A stretch of DNA of 64,000 nucleotides, taken from the NCBI GenBank assembly GCA_037178625.1, contig CM074146.1, forward strand, positions 124,001-188,000, in the 5' to 3' direction. Below are positions 52,262 through 62,200 of the stretch, piece by piece. Made by a program: the position numbers and the translations under genes. Numbering within the stretch: position 1 is the stretch's first letter; each line of letters starts with the position of its first letter. The notes under the pieces were generated by a model that made no database searches, was not told the origin of the DNA, and saw only the letters and a list, made by a program, of their open reading frames with translations. This DNA comes from Skeletonema tropicum (lineage: Eukaryota > Bacillariophyta > Thalassiosirophyceae > Thalassiosirales > Thalassiosiraceae).

Positions 52262-54327
52262 CTGATGCTGTTGCCTCTACTGTGCTAACAATTCGAAGAT
52301 TCTGGCTCTAACGTGTTGATTGTTATTCCTTTGCTGACCATCGGTTGGTCATGAAAGTTCGATACATACATGCTCAGTATGCCAGCAACTACTGTACTTT
52401 GGCATTGCTGCCCCATGGATCGAACTCATGAGACATTGCTCGTAAAAATTGCACTTGACTTCTAGGTCCTGCGACTTGAGAGAAACGAAAATGATATGTG
52501 AACAATTGAAAAGATTTGTTGTACCTGTAGCTTCGGACTGTTTTGACAGTATAAGGATAAGGACCAACCCATCGCTGGCCAAGCTTCACGATAGATGTAA
52601 ACTTTCTTGAGAACTCGAGCGCCAACTTTTGTCGTAGGCTTAGCGTTGCGCGTTTGATATAATAGCATCCTTGAAGACACAAAGTTGTCATCGTTTAATT
52701 TGATCGATATTGATTGCCAACTTGGCGTTGTGTATATATTTTCCTGAGAGAACATGATTGGCTTGTTAACTCTATAGCTGTTGTAATGCACTGAGTTTAA
52801 GACTGAAATAAACTGTGAGCATCGCTGTGTTCGACAAATATTATTCTTCAAACGGACATAGTTACCGGATTTGGATCTGCTGTGTTTCAATAACTGCTTT
52901 TATATCAAACTCGGAGAGACGGAGACCATTCATTGTCAACTTTCCGTGGAGGCTTCTAGACCAGCTGCTGTGCTGACCAGCTCCTGACATTTCTACAATT
53001 GATCAGCCTTGGAACCCGTAGGGATGAGGATAATGGCTGGTATTAAACCAGTGTCTATTAGGGCCTTGAAGTACCCAAAGTTGTTGCGTTCACTTTGCTT
53101 GCTGATTCACTTGTCGATCACACCTCTTTCGGGCTGTTGTATGTAAAATGGATGTTCCGTAAAATGGCACGATTTCTGTATGCCTAAAAATAAGAAATTG
53201 AAATGATATTCGATAAATTGAAATGCTCTGTGGCTGTAGCTTGATTGGACTGGAGTAGAGGACAGTTCATCCTGCCCCCTCTCATTTCTCGGATAATTGT
53301 ATTTGCTTTTCGAAGGGAACTCAGAATTGCTAGCAAACTTGGCCAGCGCTTAAAGGACTGTTGTGACAATAGGACGTTTCTTGAAGACGGTGTAAAATTT
53401 CTTGATACCTCGAGCGTTTCGCAATTGCTGTAATAGCATCCTTGAGGACATGAAGTTGTCATCGTTTGAATATTGAGTGCCACATTGATATTGAAGTTGC
53501 GTATAAGAATTTCACCTGAAGCGGCACGTTGTACTGAACTGAGTGTAAGGCTTGAAAATACATAAACTGTGAGTTTTCACTGGTTTCGACAAAGATTGCT
53601 TTCAAAAGTGCACGCAAAGGATTTCTCATTACAGATGCATTCGCTGGACTATACCGTTGTCTTCAGGTTGCGTGCGATATTGGCATGAGAACCCTAATTG
53701 TAACTGTCGTGGTAACGAAATCCATTCCTACTTAGAATGAGGTCGAAGCGACAATCGGCTGAAAAGGCTTGGAGCTGCTGTATTTCAAATACTGCATTTC
53801 TATCAAACTCAGAGAGACAGGATCATTTATTGTTCAATTTTCCAATGGAGACTAGTAGATCAGCTGCTGGCTGACATGCTTCTTGCGTTTTTGCACTTGA
53901 TCAGTCTTGGTATCTTCGGGAATGATGGCTGATATTAGAACCAGCGTCTTGTAGCGCGTAACGAACAGAACCCTTGCCTTGAATAGGAGAACTTGTACAA
54001 TAACCATTGCAAGTGGGATGGATCTTTCATTGGCACCAGCAGTGAGTCTGGGCCTTCGATTATATTGATCGGTGTTGAAGATTGATAAAGATACTGCCCC
54101 AGTAATCGATTGGATGAGAACTTCTTTCGACTCTGCAATTTCAATAAGATACTCTTGATCCGCTTCAATAAGATACTCTTGATCCGCAACTGTACTAGCA
54201 AATATTTGTCAAGTAGGAGCGTAAGTCTACGCAATGTCCGCTTTTGTATGAAATTGAACTGGATCAAAGGACAGTTCATCCTGCCTCCTCTCCGCTCTCG
54301 GATAATTAAAGATAACTCATTTGACTT

Positions 54328-54663
54328 TCAAAAACTTTCCATAAATAAATCTGGCAAATAATAATGATGGTAGTCGGAATTGTCCGCTGGATTCTCTCCG
54401 TGAGCCATTTCACTTGGCTTCGCAATGTGCACATCTTGTGCAATATTCAACTCTAATTCTTGTGGTAGTGCGACGCATGGATCGCCTGTAGATAATCGTT
54501 TGAAAAGGAATAAAGACCTTTGGGTCATAACAATATTGTTAGTGATGCTCATGAAAAGACCTTCTGGGTCATAAACTGTAGTGTTGCTAGTGAGATTCCA
54601 ATTTGCTGGGTTAGTGTTAGTGTTAGCATTGTTAGTGTTAGCAGTCTCTCTTGGGTATGCCAA
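54328..54663 (-). other. 112-codon frame near one LTR of the non-coding element
   Basis: Asn/Thr-rich start (TANTNNANTNTN), then ...LNIAQDVHIAKPSEMAHGEN. It begins without ATG (TTG). It lies about 65 bp from the right LTR, where gag would start if the element is on the minus strand. No family recognised. Confidence 0.3.
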
Positions 54664-54693
54664 GGTGGATATAATTCATCTATTGAGTAAGTG

Positions 54694-54720
54694 GTTGTGC
54701 TGATATGCAGCACAACCAAG
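54694..54720. repeat. hairpin next to the right LTR
   Basis: TGGTTGTGCTG and CAGCACAACCA around ATATG, a few nt from the LTR, in the place where a primer site or packaging signal would be. Confidence 0.6.
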
Positions 54721-54728
54721 ATTATCAA

Positions 54729-54945
54729 TGACCAGGTTAGCTGAATTCAGTTCTAGAGGGAGTCTATGATCGATTGACAATATTAATAATTGTGAGTGTT
54801 ACTACTACTGGACTTCTTCATGGTTGTTAATGGATATGGAGATGATGCTGTCGACGTGGATCTTTCCTACGCACTTCTTCTGAATATCTACGTAAAGAGA
54901 TCGATACATAAATACTATTATGCCAGTACCTATCGTACCTCGACA
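54729..54945. repeat. LTR of the non-coding element, right copy
   Basis: 217 bp, TGACCAGG... One base differs from the left copy near the start. Confidence 0.9.
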
Positions 54946-56765
54946 TACCGTCCGATCCTCTTGAGTGCCTCTTCGTGAGACTTCTTGGGACAGAAAGAGA
55001 ATCGAGCTGCACAGTGCACACTGTACGCTAAATCAGGTCGGGTGTTGTTTGCTAAATAGAGCAACATTCCCACCACGCTTGAGTAAGAGAAAGATCCATC
55101 AGGAGGATCTCCTTCGGCATCTTTTACAAGAGGCTTCTTCAAGCACGGAGTTCCCTTTTGGGTCGAGTTCTCGTCGAGACCGAGCGCTACCAAAATGCGA
55201 TCGATGAGACCTTTTTGCGTCATCAAGATCTTTCCACCATTCTCCTCATTTGCGGGAATCCTCTTCATGTCAATTCCAAGAAATCCTGCAGAATCAGACT
55301 CTTCCTCGAGGTCAACTCCACGAGCTCGCAAGTCCTTTCCAAGAACGGTGATGTTCTCCTCGTCACGAGACCACATTAGAATGTCGTCAACAAAGATTAC
55401 GGCAATGGTAGTGTCTCCAATGAATAAACACGGATCAAAAGAGCTTTGGCGCATGCCACATTCTTCCATTTTCTCAACCATGAACTCGTAGAACGCTTTG
55501 GGAGAGTTCTTGAGACCGTAAATACATCGCTTCAACTTGAGAACGCGAGGACGACCATTCTTATCAAACTGCTTGAAACCTTGTGGCATCTCTAAATAGA
55601 TTTCTTCACCAGGCGCAAGCTTGCTGTGAAGGAAAGCTGCCTTCACATCTCCTTGCTTACTCTTCAATCCAAGAATACACTCCAGGATCAAAAGTATTCG
55701 CACGGTAGTCCACTGCACGACCGGTGCATATAGAGTGTCATCAAAATAGTGGATTCCTGCCTTTGCGAGGTCTCCACGAGCACACAAACGAGCTTTCATC
55801 TTCTTGATCAGACCGTCAGGAAAACGCTTGCATCGCATCGCCCAAGTAGTTGGTAGAGGATGCATCTCATCTGTTCGATCAACAATATCCCACGTGTCCA
55901 TCTGTTCCAAAGTCTCCACTTCCAAAACTGCGGCTTGCCAGTACTCTTCTGCGAAAGGTCCATTCATAGCTTGCCACCAGTTGGGGTAGTCATCTTTGTT
56001 GGCATTTGCTTTAGCTGCTAACATCAAGGGATGCAGCCATTCAACAACAAGGTCGGAAAGACGACGTAGCTCACGATGATCCGACTTGAGACCGGACAAC
56101 ATTTCAATCGGCGAGTGATACCCAAGAACTTCTTTCGGAATACGGTTCCAAATATACACTGCTTGTTGTACGGCAAAGGGCCAAAGACGAGCGTTAACTT
56201 GACTCGTATCAGGCCAATGAATAGAGGCGTGTATCATAAAATGACGTGCCATTGAACCAATTACACGAATATCAGATTCGGCAACTGAGTTTTGGTGCTT
56301 AGCCCCAACTGCACTGAACGATTGGCTTTGGGACTTCACCTTGCAATCTTGTCTGAAAGCAGCACTATCAAATATTCCATTATCACTGTGATAGTGCTTC
56401 ACATCTACTCCTGCGTAATCACGAATCTCATTCTCAAAAGTAGACTTGCCGTCGATTGTTTCGTTGGCATTTAGGGAGACCTGAAGCTGGAAGCTCTTAT
56501 ACCGACTGTACGCATCACTATAAGTAGTAGCACCATGAATAGAAGAAGAAGGACCTTCTCTTCCATATCCCTTCAATAAACGACCAGGAGTACTAACAAC
56601 CATTTGGTCAGTATGGACCATCTTCCCCGGAGCATCGGCACCACGGGATAACGATCCTTCCTTTTCCGGAATAGCTCTGATTACAGATGTCTCTGTCGAT
56701 CTCGCCCGCTGATTTGCAAGCTTACACGCCATGCAAACAGGAATCTCACATTTTGCGGTAGACCC
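54946..56765 (-). pseudogene. Copia-3 Pol: integrase and RT
   Basis: Starts at the LTR-fragment junction with TAKCEIPVCMACKLANQRAR (zinc-binding pre-integrase Cys pair). Integrase core HTDQMV, HYHSDNGIF and NSVAESDIR supply the D, D, E. RT follows with ARLCARGD, KSKQGDVKAAFLHS and VIFVDDILMWS (FVDD), to LKRIGRY, where the inserted LTR element begins. The frame is open throughout this piece. The protease and the start of integrase are missing because of the gag-LTR-pol rearrangement. Confidence 0.9.
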
Positions 56766-56873
56766 ACAAGAAGGACGTCGATACTGATAGTTCCATTTAA
56801 ACAGAGGTAATAGTGCAATCGCTGCGGAGTGAATACGATAGTATTGCTTAACATATATCTACTTGGTTATTAA
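56766..56873 (-). repeat. 108-bp Copia-3 LTR fragment between gag and pol
   Basis: Matches the LTR end (ACAAGAAGGACG ... GGTTATTAA), same orientation as the LTRs. It joins Gag (EQGPV) to pol and replaces the gag end and protease. Confidence 0.85.
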
Positions 56874-57936
56874 CAGGTCCTTGTTCCTTAAACCGTTTAA
56901 GAACAAGCTTGAGCGCTTCAATGACATCATCATTGATCGCATAGAGATTCTCAAAGAGAAGCTTGATGAAAGTCGTTCCACCGTGATATCGTTTATCCAG
57001 CTTCTGCATAGAAGCTGATATCTCAATCTTCAAGCCAGGGGCACAAGAGTTTTCTAATTTTAGGAGACCCCAATCTTGATCTTGCTGGGTGAGACTATCA
57101 GCAAATTGGGTCTTCTCGGCTCCATGCAGCACGCATTGTGCGGTCCATTCCTGACATTCTTCCATCGTACGTTTACGTGGATACTCCAAAATATTCACCA
57201 AATCAGAGTAGTCCCATCTGTTGGGACTATCGGGAGGCTCATTTCTATCCTTCAACTTCGGGACCATGAAGACAGTTGATAAGTCACACTTCCTCATGTC
57301 GACTCCCATCTGCTGAGCCTTGAAAATGTTGAGCGCAATCGAGGTCTCAACTTTAGTAGCGTCAAGGTGATTATCGATGCTACTAGTAGCGCCTTTCTCC
57401 TTCGCTGCTTCACTTGCCTCTGCAAGCATGTTCATCTGAGACGCTAGCTGGACGAACGGAGTGTCAAGTCCCACGGTACTTAGGGCCTTGCTCTTTAGCT
57501 GCTCCTTCTGAGTGGTACCGCGTGCCGTGCGGTCAACAATCAGTGGAGGCGTAAGGTCTTCTTCAACTGCTGTAGGATCCTTGGAGAAGAACTTTTTGGG
57601 GTCCATACCCTTACCAACTCTCTGCGGAGCGGTATTCTGAGTGGATGAACCGGATGCAGACGACATTCTCGACACGTCAACAAGAATTGATGGGTCTGCT
57701 CGATGTTGTTGTTGGGCTCCCTCACTTATACTAGGGGAGTCAAATGACGCTGTGGCAGAATTAGTTTGCCCTGGGTCACCTCTGGGGCCGGCTGGTGACT
57801 GTTCAACTGATTTCACACTTGCTCCGAGAGAGTATGAATCACTTCTCTCTGATGTCCGTCGTTCTGGTTCTCGATGATCGGAGGATGCTGATAGATCTGA
57901 ATACCCTGATTCGGACCCTGATTCACTCAGACTCAT
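56848..57936 (-). CDS. Copia-3 Gag (C-terminally truncated)
   Basis: About 350 residues from the ATG at 57936 (MSLSESGSESGYSDL). A Ser/Glu-rich N-terminal region is followed by Gag-like helices (LDTPFVQLASQMNML, SIALNIFKAQQMGVDM, LLFENLYAINDDVIEAL). The last few residues (NNQVDIC) come from the LTR fragment. No CCHC knuckle is left. It lies about 190 bp after the 5' LTR, as expected for a leader. Confidence 0.75.
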   Translation of the reverse strand: MSLSESGSESGYSDLSASSDHREPERRTSERSDSYSLGASVKSVEQSPAGPRGDPGQTNSATASFDSPSISEGAQQQHRADPSILVDVSRMSSASGSSTQNTAPQRVGKGMDPKKFFSKDPTAVEEDLTPPLIVDRTARGTTQKEQLKSKALSTVGLDTPFVQLASQMNMLAEASEAAKEKGATSSIDNHLDATKVETSIALNIFKAQQMGVDMRKCDLSTVFMVPKLKDRNEPPDSPNRWDYSDLVNILEYPRKRTMEECQEWTAQCVLHGAEKTQFADSLTQQDQDWGLLKLENSCAPGLKIEISASMQKLDKRYHGGTTFIKLLFENLYAINDDVIEALKLVLKRFKEQGPVNNQVDIC

Positions 57937-58129
57937 TCAGACTCGACGTAAGGCAGCCAAGTACTACGACAATTATCAGTTGCGTTGGATTACCGATCTT
58001 TCGTGCCGGTATACGGATTAAGAACCTCACTTGATGGATTCACTTGCTGATGGATTCTTACGATCCAATTGATTCAATTCTTCTACTGATTCGATTTAAA
58101 CACTACGATGACGACTTGGGCTCATATCC

Positions 58130-58727
58130 ACAAGAAGGACGTCGATACTGATAGTTCCATTTGAACAGAGGTAATAGTGCAATCGCTGCGGAGTGAATAC
58201 GATAGTATTGCTTAACATATATCTACTTAAGACTGGTCCAATAAAAAGTGGCAGTAAAATAAAGGGGCTAGTGAGACGGACGAAAAACTCACACATCACA
58301 AAAAAAGTGTCAATAAGTAGTAGGTGAATGTGATATGAACGCTTTATGCAGTATAGATGTATGATATATCGTTGTAAAGCTCATTATATTGTCTTTCTAA
58401 AGATTTAAAGAAGAGCTTGATAAAATTTGCATAAGGCTGCTCCAACGCCAATCCTTTTTTACCCTTTTGTGAGTGGACCGTCTGTCCGTCTTTTCTCGTA
58501 GTTTGACTAAAATAGTAACTGCCACTTTTTATTGGACCAGTCTTACTTGGTTATTAATGAAATCTACGTGTAAACAAGCGCATGGGAAACTCCGCTACTT
58601 CGAGAGAAGTAGCCTGAAAACCCACACGATGGTCTTCTGACACCAGGTTGACACCTTTGGCGATCAACAGAGAAACCATCTTATTTGTGTCGCTAAAGAC
58701 ACATCTGAATCACGGACACCTCCGTCA
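58130..58727 (-). repeat. Copia-3 LTR, 5' side, split by a MITE
   Basis: LTR parts 58130-58228 and 58549-58727. The inserted MITE is annotated separately. Confidence 0.9.
58229..58544. mobile_element. 316-bp MITE with AAGACTGGTCCAATAAAAAG ends
   Basis: 27-bp inverted repeats (AAGACTGGTCCAATAAAAAG and GTGGCAGT). The target duplication ACTT (58225-58228, 58545-58548) is confirmed by the uninterrupted LTR at 50951-50970. Non-coding. Confidence 0.85.
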
Positions 58728-58780
58728 CCGCACGAGGCACAAGATATGATAGATGTGTCCATTTCCTTTACTTCGCTCAT
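58728..58780 (-). pseudogene. first codons of the MYND-Sel1 pseudogene
   Basis: ATG at 58780; reads MSEVKEMDTSIISCASCG up to the CCGCA duplication where Copia-3 entered. Continues at 50870. Confidence 0.75.
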
Positions 58781-59292
58781 TTGACCAACGCTGAAATACA
58801 CTTATGGTCAGCTAATCTCAAGACGATAAGCTTTTATGTTGATAAATGATTTACTCCACAATCAATTGCCAGCGGCTTGCATGGTAGCAAGTAGCAAGCA
58901 ACAAAAAGGAGGAGTAAGTACATACTGCAAGTGATTGATGGGCGCGCCAGAAATCCGGTCAGAGCTTCCACCTAACGTTTTCCTTATAGAAAGCCCTACC
59001 ACATTACCCACGAGAACTTAAATCTTGTGCTCCTCGCTTGGAAATAAGTAGGTAGGTGTCCTTTTTGAAGATAATACAGCTTCCTGTGCTTGCTTGGCAC
59101 CGTCAAAATGAAATAGCTGAACTAAACTATCAACCCTCTCGCTTTATTTTGGCTGAAATAAGTACATACAACCAACCATCAAAAGCAACTCATCTGCTGC
59201 CACAGAGTGCATAATAATATCAACATTCATAACTAATAACTATTATATTTATCCCTATCCCGTTTGATTCAACAATCTAGTGCGTCACAATT
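58781..59292. other. upstream region of the MYND-Sel1 pseudogene and 3' flank of the large gene
   Basis: No gene seen. GATGGGCGCGCC at about 58940 recurs near 9612 and, imperfectly, near 11007, in flanks of Sel1-family copies and could be a regulatory site. Confidence 0.45.
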
Positions 59293-62200
59293 TCACTTGG
59301 CTGGAGCGATACCATTTGTTTTGATACAGCTATACTCCCTCAAGAAGAAACGATGTGCCTTAAGATCAAGTGGCTTACGACGTGGAGGATCGTGACCATT
59401 CACGAATCCGATCAAATTGAGTGAATTGAATAGCCAAATGCTTCCCTCTCGACCACCAGATCCACTGTCATTCCAGATATTCTTCACAATCTTACTTTCT
59501 GTACACCAGTGCTTGCATACACATCTCATCATGCGAACATCCGGCGGCCTATCCGTCTTGGTTCCTATACAGCCCAATGCTACAAAATCATCGCTGGGAG
59601 GAATAGGTTCCCATGCGTAGAATGGATTGGCACCAGTAGTGATACTCCAAACTAGACGATAACGAGCGGGCCGAGGAAGGAAGCGATCCAATACGAATGG
59701 TAGCCAGCTGCTCCCTCCTACCCAACTTCCTGTCGTGTCAGTAATTTCCAGCGTTAATCGATCAGCCCTGTCCCTGTTAGGATTGTCATATCCAGTTCCA
59801 GAGTAATGTCCTAAATAGACGTATGCCCTGTTGCCTCTCATAGAGTTCTTGTGATCAGCAGGTTCCCACACACTGCCTTTCAATCGACTCATTGATCCCT
59901 GACTTGTCCATACATTGGAGAACTTTCCAACTCTCTTCACCTTCAACTTGATACCAGCTAGAACTGGCGCTGGAATAGCAAGTTTGTGCTTGTGACTCAC
60001 TTCCTTCGGTGGTGGTGGAAGAGGTACACCATTGAACTGAACTGCATTAGCCGCATCAGCATCTGTCTGCTCCCAACCAACAGCTTGTTTGAATTCTTCC
60101 AAGTTGATGTAACCGTCTCTGTCTTTGTCGAGTTCCATCATAAAATGGCGGAGGAGCATTGTGTCCAGCTTTAGTCCGAGCCAATTCAATCCAGCTTGGA
60201 GCTCACTTCCGCTCAACATTCCGTCACGATTTTGATCGAATGCCGCAAACGCATCACGAGCGTACATACCACGAGACTTGAGAAGAGCTGTGATCCTACC
60301 CACTGCAATGCGGTATTGCAGCACATTGTGCTCATCCTGTACGGAGAAGACCTTCTTGAGAGGCGTTGCATTCGGATCAGTTTGCTTTCGTCGACGGTTG
60401 GACCTGACTTCCATGAAGAATTTGGACCTTTCATCTGGTTGCTCCTCTTGCAAAGCTCGAAGCAAAACATTCACCTCCTTGGGTGCAAAATTGATAGCAC
60501 TATCGATGAAGCGATAGCACGCCTGAGCTGCAGTGTGTTGGTATGCCTGAGCATCCTCGAAGCCTACTGTCGAGTCAAGCATTGTTCTCTCCGTACGCAA
60601 AGCGACAATTGCATCAGTCCCTGGAAGGAACGGAGTCTTGTGCTGTCCGTGGATGGCAAGCCTCATGCATTGCGCCTCTGCCAAAGACAACGCGACGTAG
60701 TAACGTCCTGCCTGTACTTTGGTTTGGATCTTTCGGCTAAGCACTTGCTTCAACTCGTCGAACGAGACAGTTCCATTCGGATCAAGATTAGATAAAACCG
60801 ACTGCTTCTCCTTTTCATCATCACCAATAATGTCAACTGCTCGGAGAACTTCCTTCACTTCGGACACTTTGATTCGCTCGGCCATCTTTCCGTCTGAAGT
60901 AGCGAATGCCCTTTTCAAAATTTTCTCTTGCGCCACTGAGAATGACTTCCCTTCGTTGACGTCCACCAGAGCACTCTTTGATGGACAGAATTCCATAATT
61001 ATGATGACATTTTTGAGACGACGGTGCGTTTTAAGCCCCCATCCTTTCTCGTAGTAGTTGTTTGACATGTAGAGACTAAAAAAAATCGGACAGGGAGAGG
61101 TGAGATTGCATTCTTATTTTTGCAAAAATGGCAAGAAGAACAAAGTGATTTTGTACGAACTTACTACTCAGGGAACTTCATTCGCACTGCTTTGGCAAAC
61201 AAGCTGTTCTTCACTGAAAAATCTGTAGAAGGGAAGAAATTCTGCTCCCACGATTGCTCACTATTCATGAGATTTCGAGCTTGCATCTTGTGGTGAGGCA
61301 CACCCAAGGTACTAACCATCCAAGGTGTGGGATTTTCGCCATCTCTGGAATATTTCTTCTTCTTCGGGGCCTCATCAACTACTTCTTCTTCCTCCTCTTC
61401 CTCCTCCCTATTGTGCAAGATCAAAGTAGACAAATTATTATGAAACGGAGCAAAGCAAGTGAGCAAACTGAGGTGCAACGAAAGAATGAATGAACGAACA
61501 AATCTTGATACTTACTCTTCCTCCTCCTCTTCTTCTTCCTCTTCTTGCTCTTGAAGCACCTCCTCCTCGGCTACCTCCTCACGTTGCATGACGTGATCGC
61601 CATCGTTATCATCTGCTGAATCATCAGCACTAGCCAGCTGGCCTCGTTTCGCAATAGTTTCTGAATTGACTAGAACCATGATGATCTTATCCACAACTGC
61701 CTTGTCGTAGTCGTTGGTGATGAACTCTCGAGTGCGTTTGACAGTATTCTTCAGCGTCTCAGAGAGAGGCGTTGGCATAGGAATACTATTCTGCACGTTG
61801 AAATCCAATCGTTCCGTCATTACGTCGAGGCACCTTTGCAGTTTGTGGATTCCGACGGCCGTCTGGGCATTGCCCTGCAGGACACTTTGGATGGCAGCAA
61901 GATCCTCTTGGAAAAGTTGCCTTGATCCGTCAAAAAGAGCGCCCAAGTCAGCTGCCACGCTTCCGTGACCTTTCGCCGCCGATGTAATGGCTGCAATTTC
62001 TTTCACGCGACCACTGAACGCAAAGGCGGTGAGCTCCTTGTAAGATGCTTTCATGATGCTGAAGGCTCGTTTTCTAATCACATTTTCGACGGATTGGTGA
62101 CATAATAGTCTGAATTGCATGTTCTCAGACTTCATTCCATTCAAAGTCAGCCAAGATACGACGTTGACTAGAAGATTTCCTGATGGGACAGACCCAAGCG

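Larger units (their letters stand above)
51788..54945. mobile_element. non-coding LTR element inside Copia-3
   Basis: LTRs 51788-52004 and 54729-54945 (217 bp, one difference seen, TG...CA) with the target duplication TACCG at 51783-51787 and 54946-54950. The 2.7-kb interior has no RT, integrase or protease. It shows diverged internal duplications (52640-53070 against 53420-53955; 53245-53300 against 54244-54306) and a second LTR-end-like sequence at 52363-52430. It is LARD-like and must be moved in trans. Confidence 0.85.
50871..58727 (-). mobile_element. Copia-3: degenerate Copia element with two inner insertions
   Basis: LTRs 50871-51150 and 58130-58727 (the latter split by a MITE; about 278-280 bp without it) with CCGCA at 50866-50870 and 58728-58732. 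On the element strand the LTR runs TGACGG...CTTCTTGT, so the 3' end is GT rather than CA. The polypurine tract is ATAGAGAGGGAG. The primer site TGGATATGAGCCC begins with TGG as in tRNA-primed elements. Gag, integrase, RT and RNase H are present but split. Confidence 0.9.

Noticed and set aside
52005..54728. Coding interior of the inner LTR element
   Set aside because: All frames are short and without retroelement motifs. Only one 112-codon frame near an LTR is worth a mention.
50871..58727. Self-complementary primer site in Copia-3
   Set aside because: The 13 nt after its 5' LTR (TGGATATGAGCCC) have no complement in its LTR and begin with TGG, so tRNA priming is more likely.
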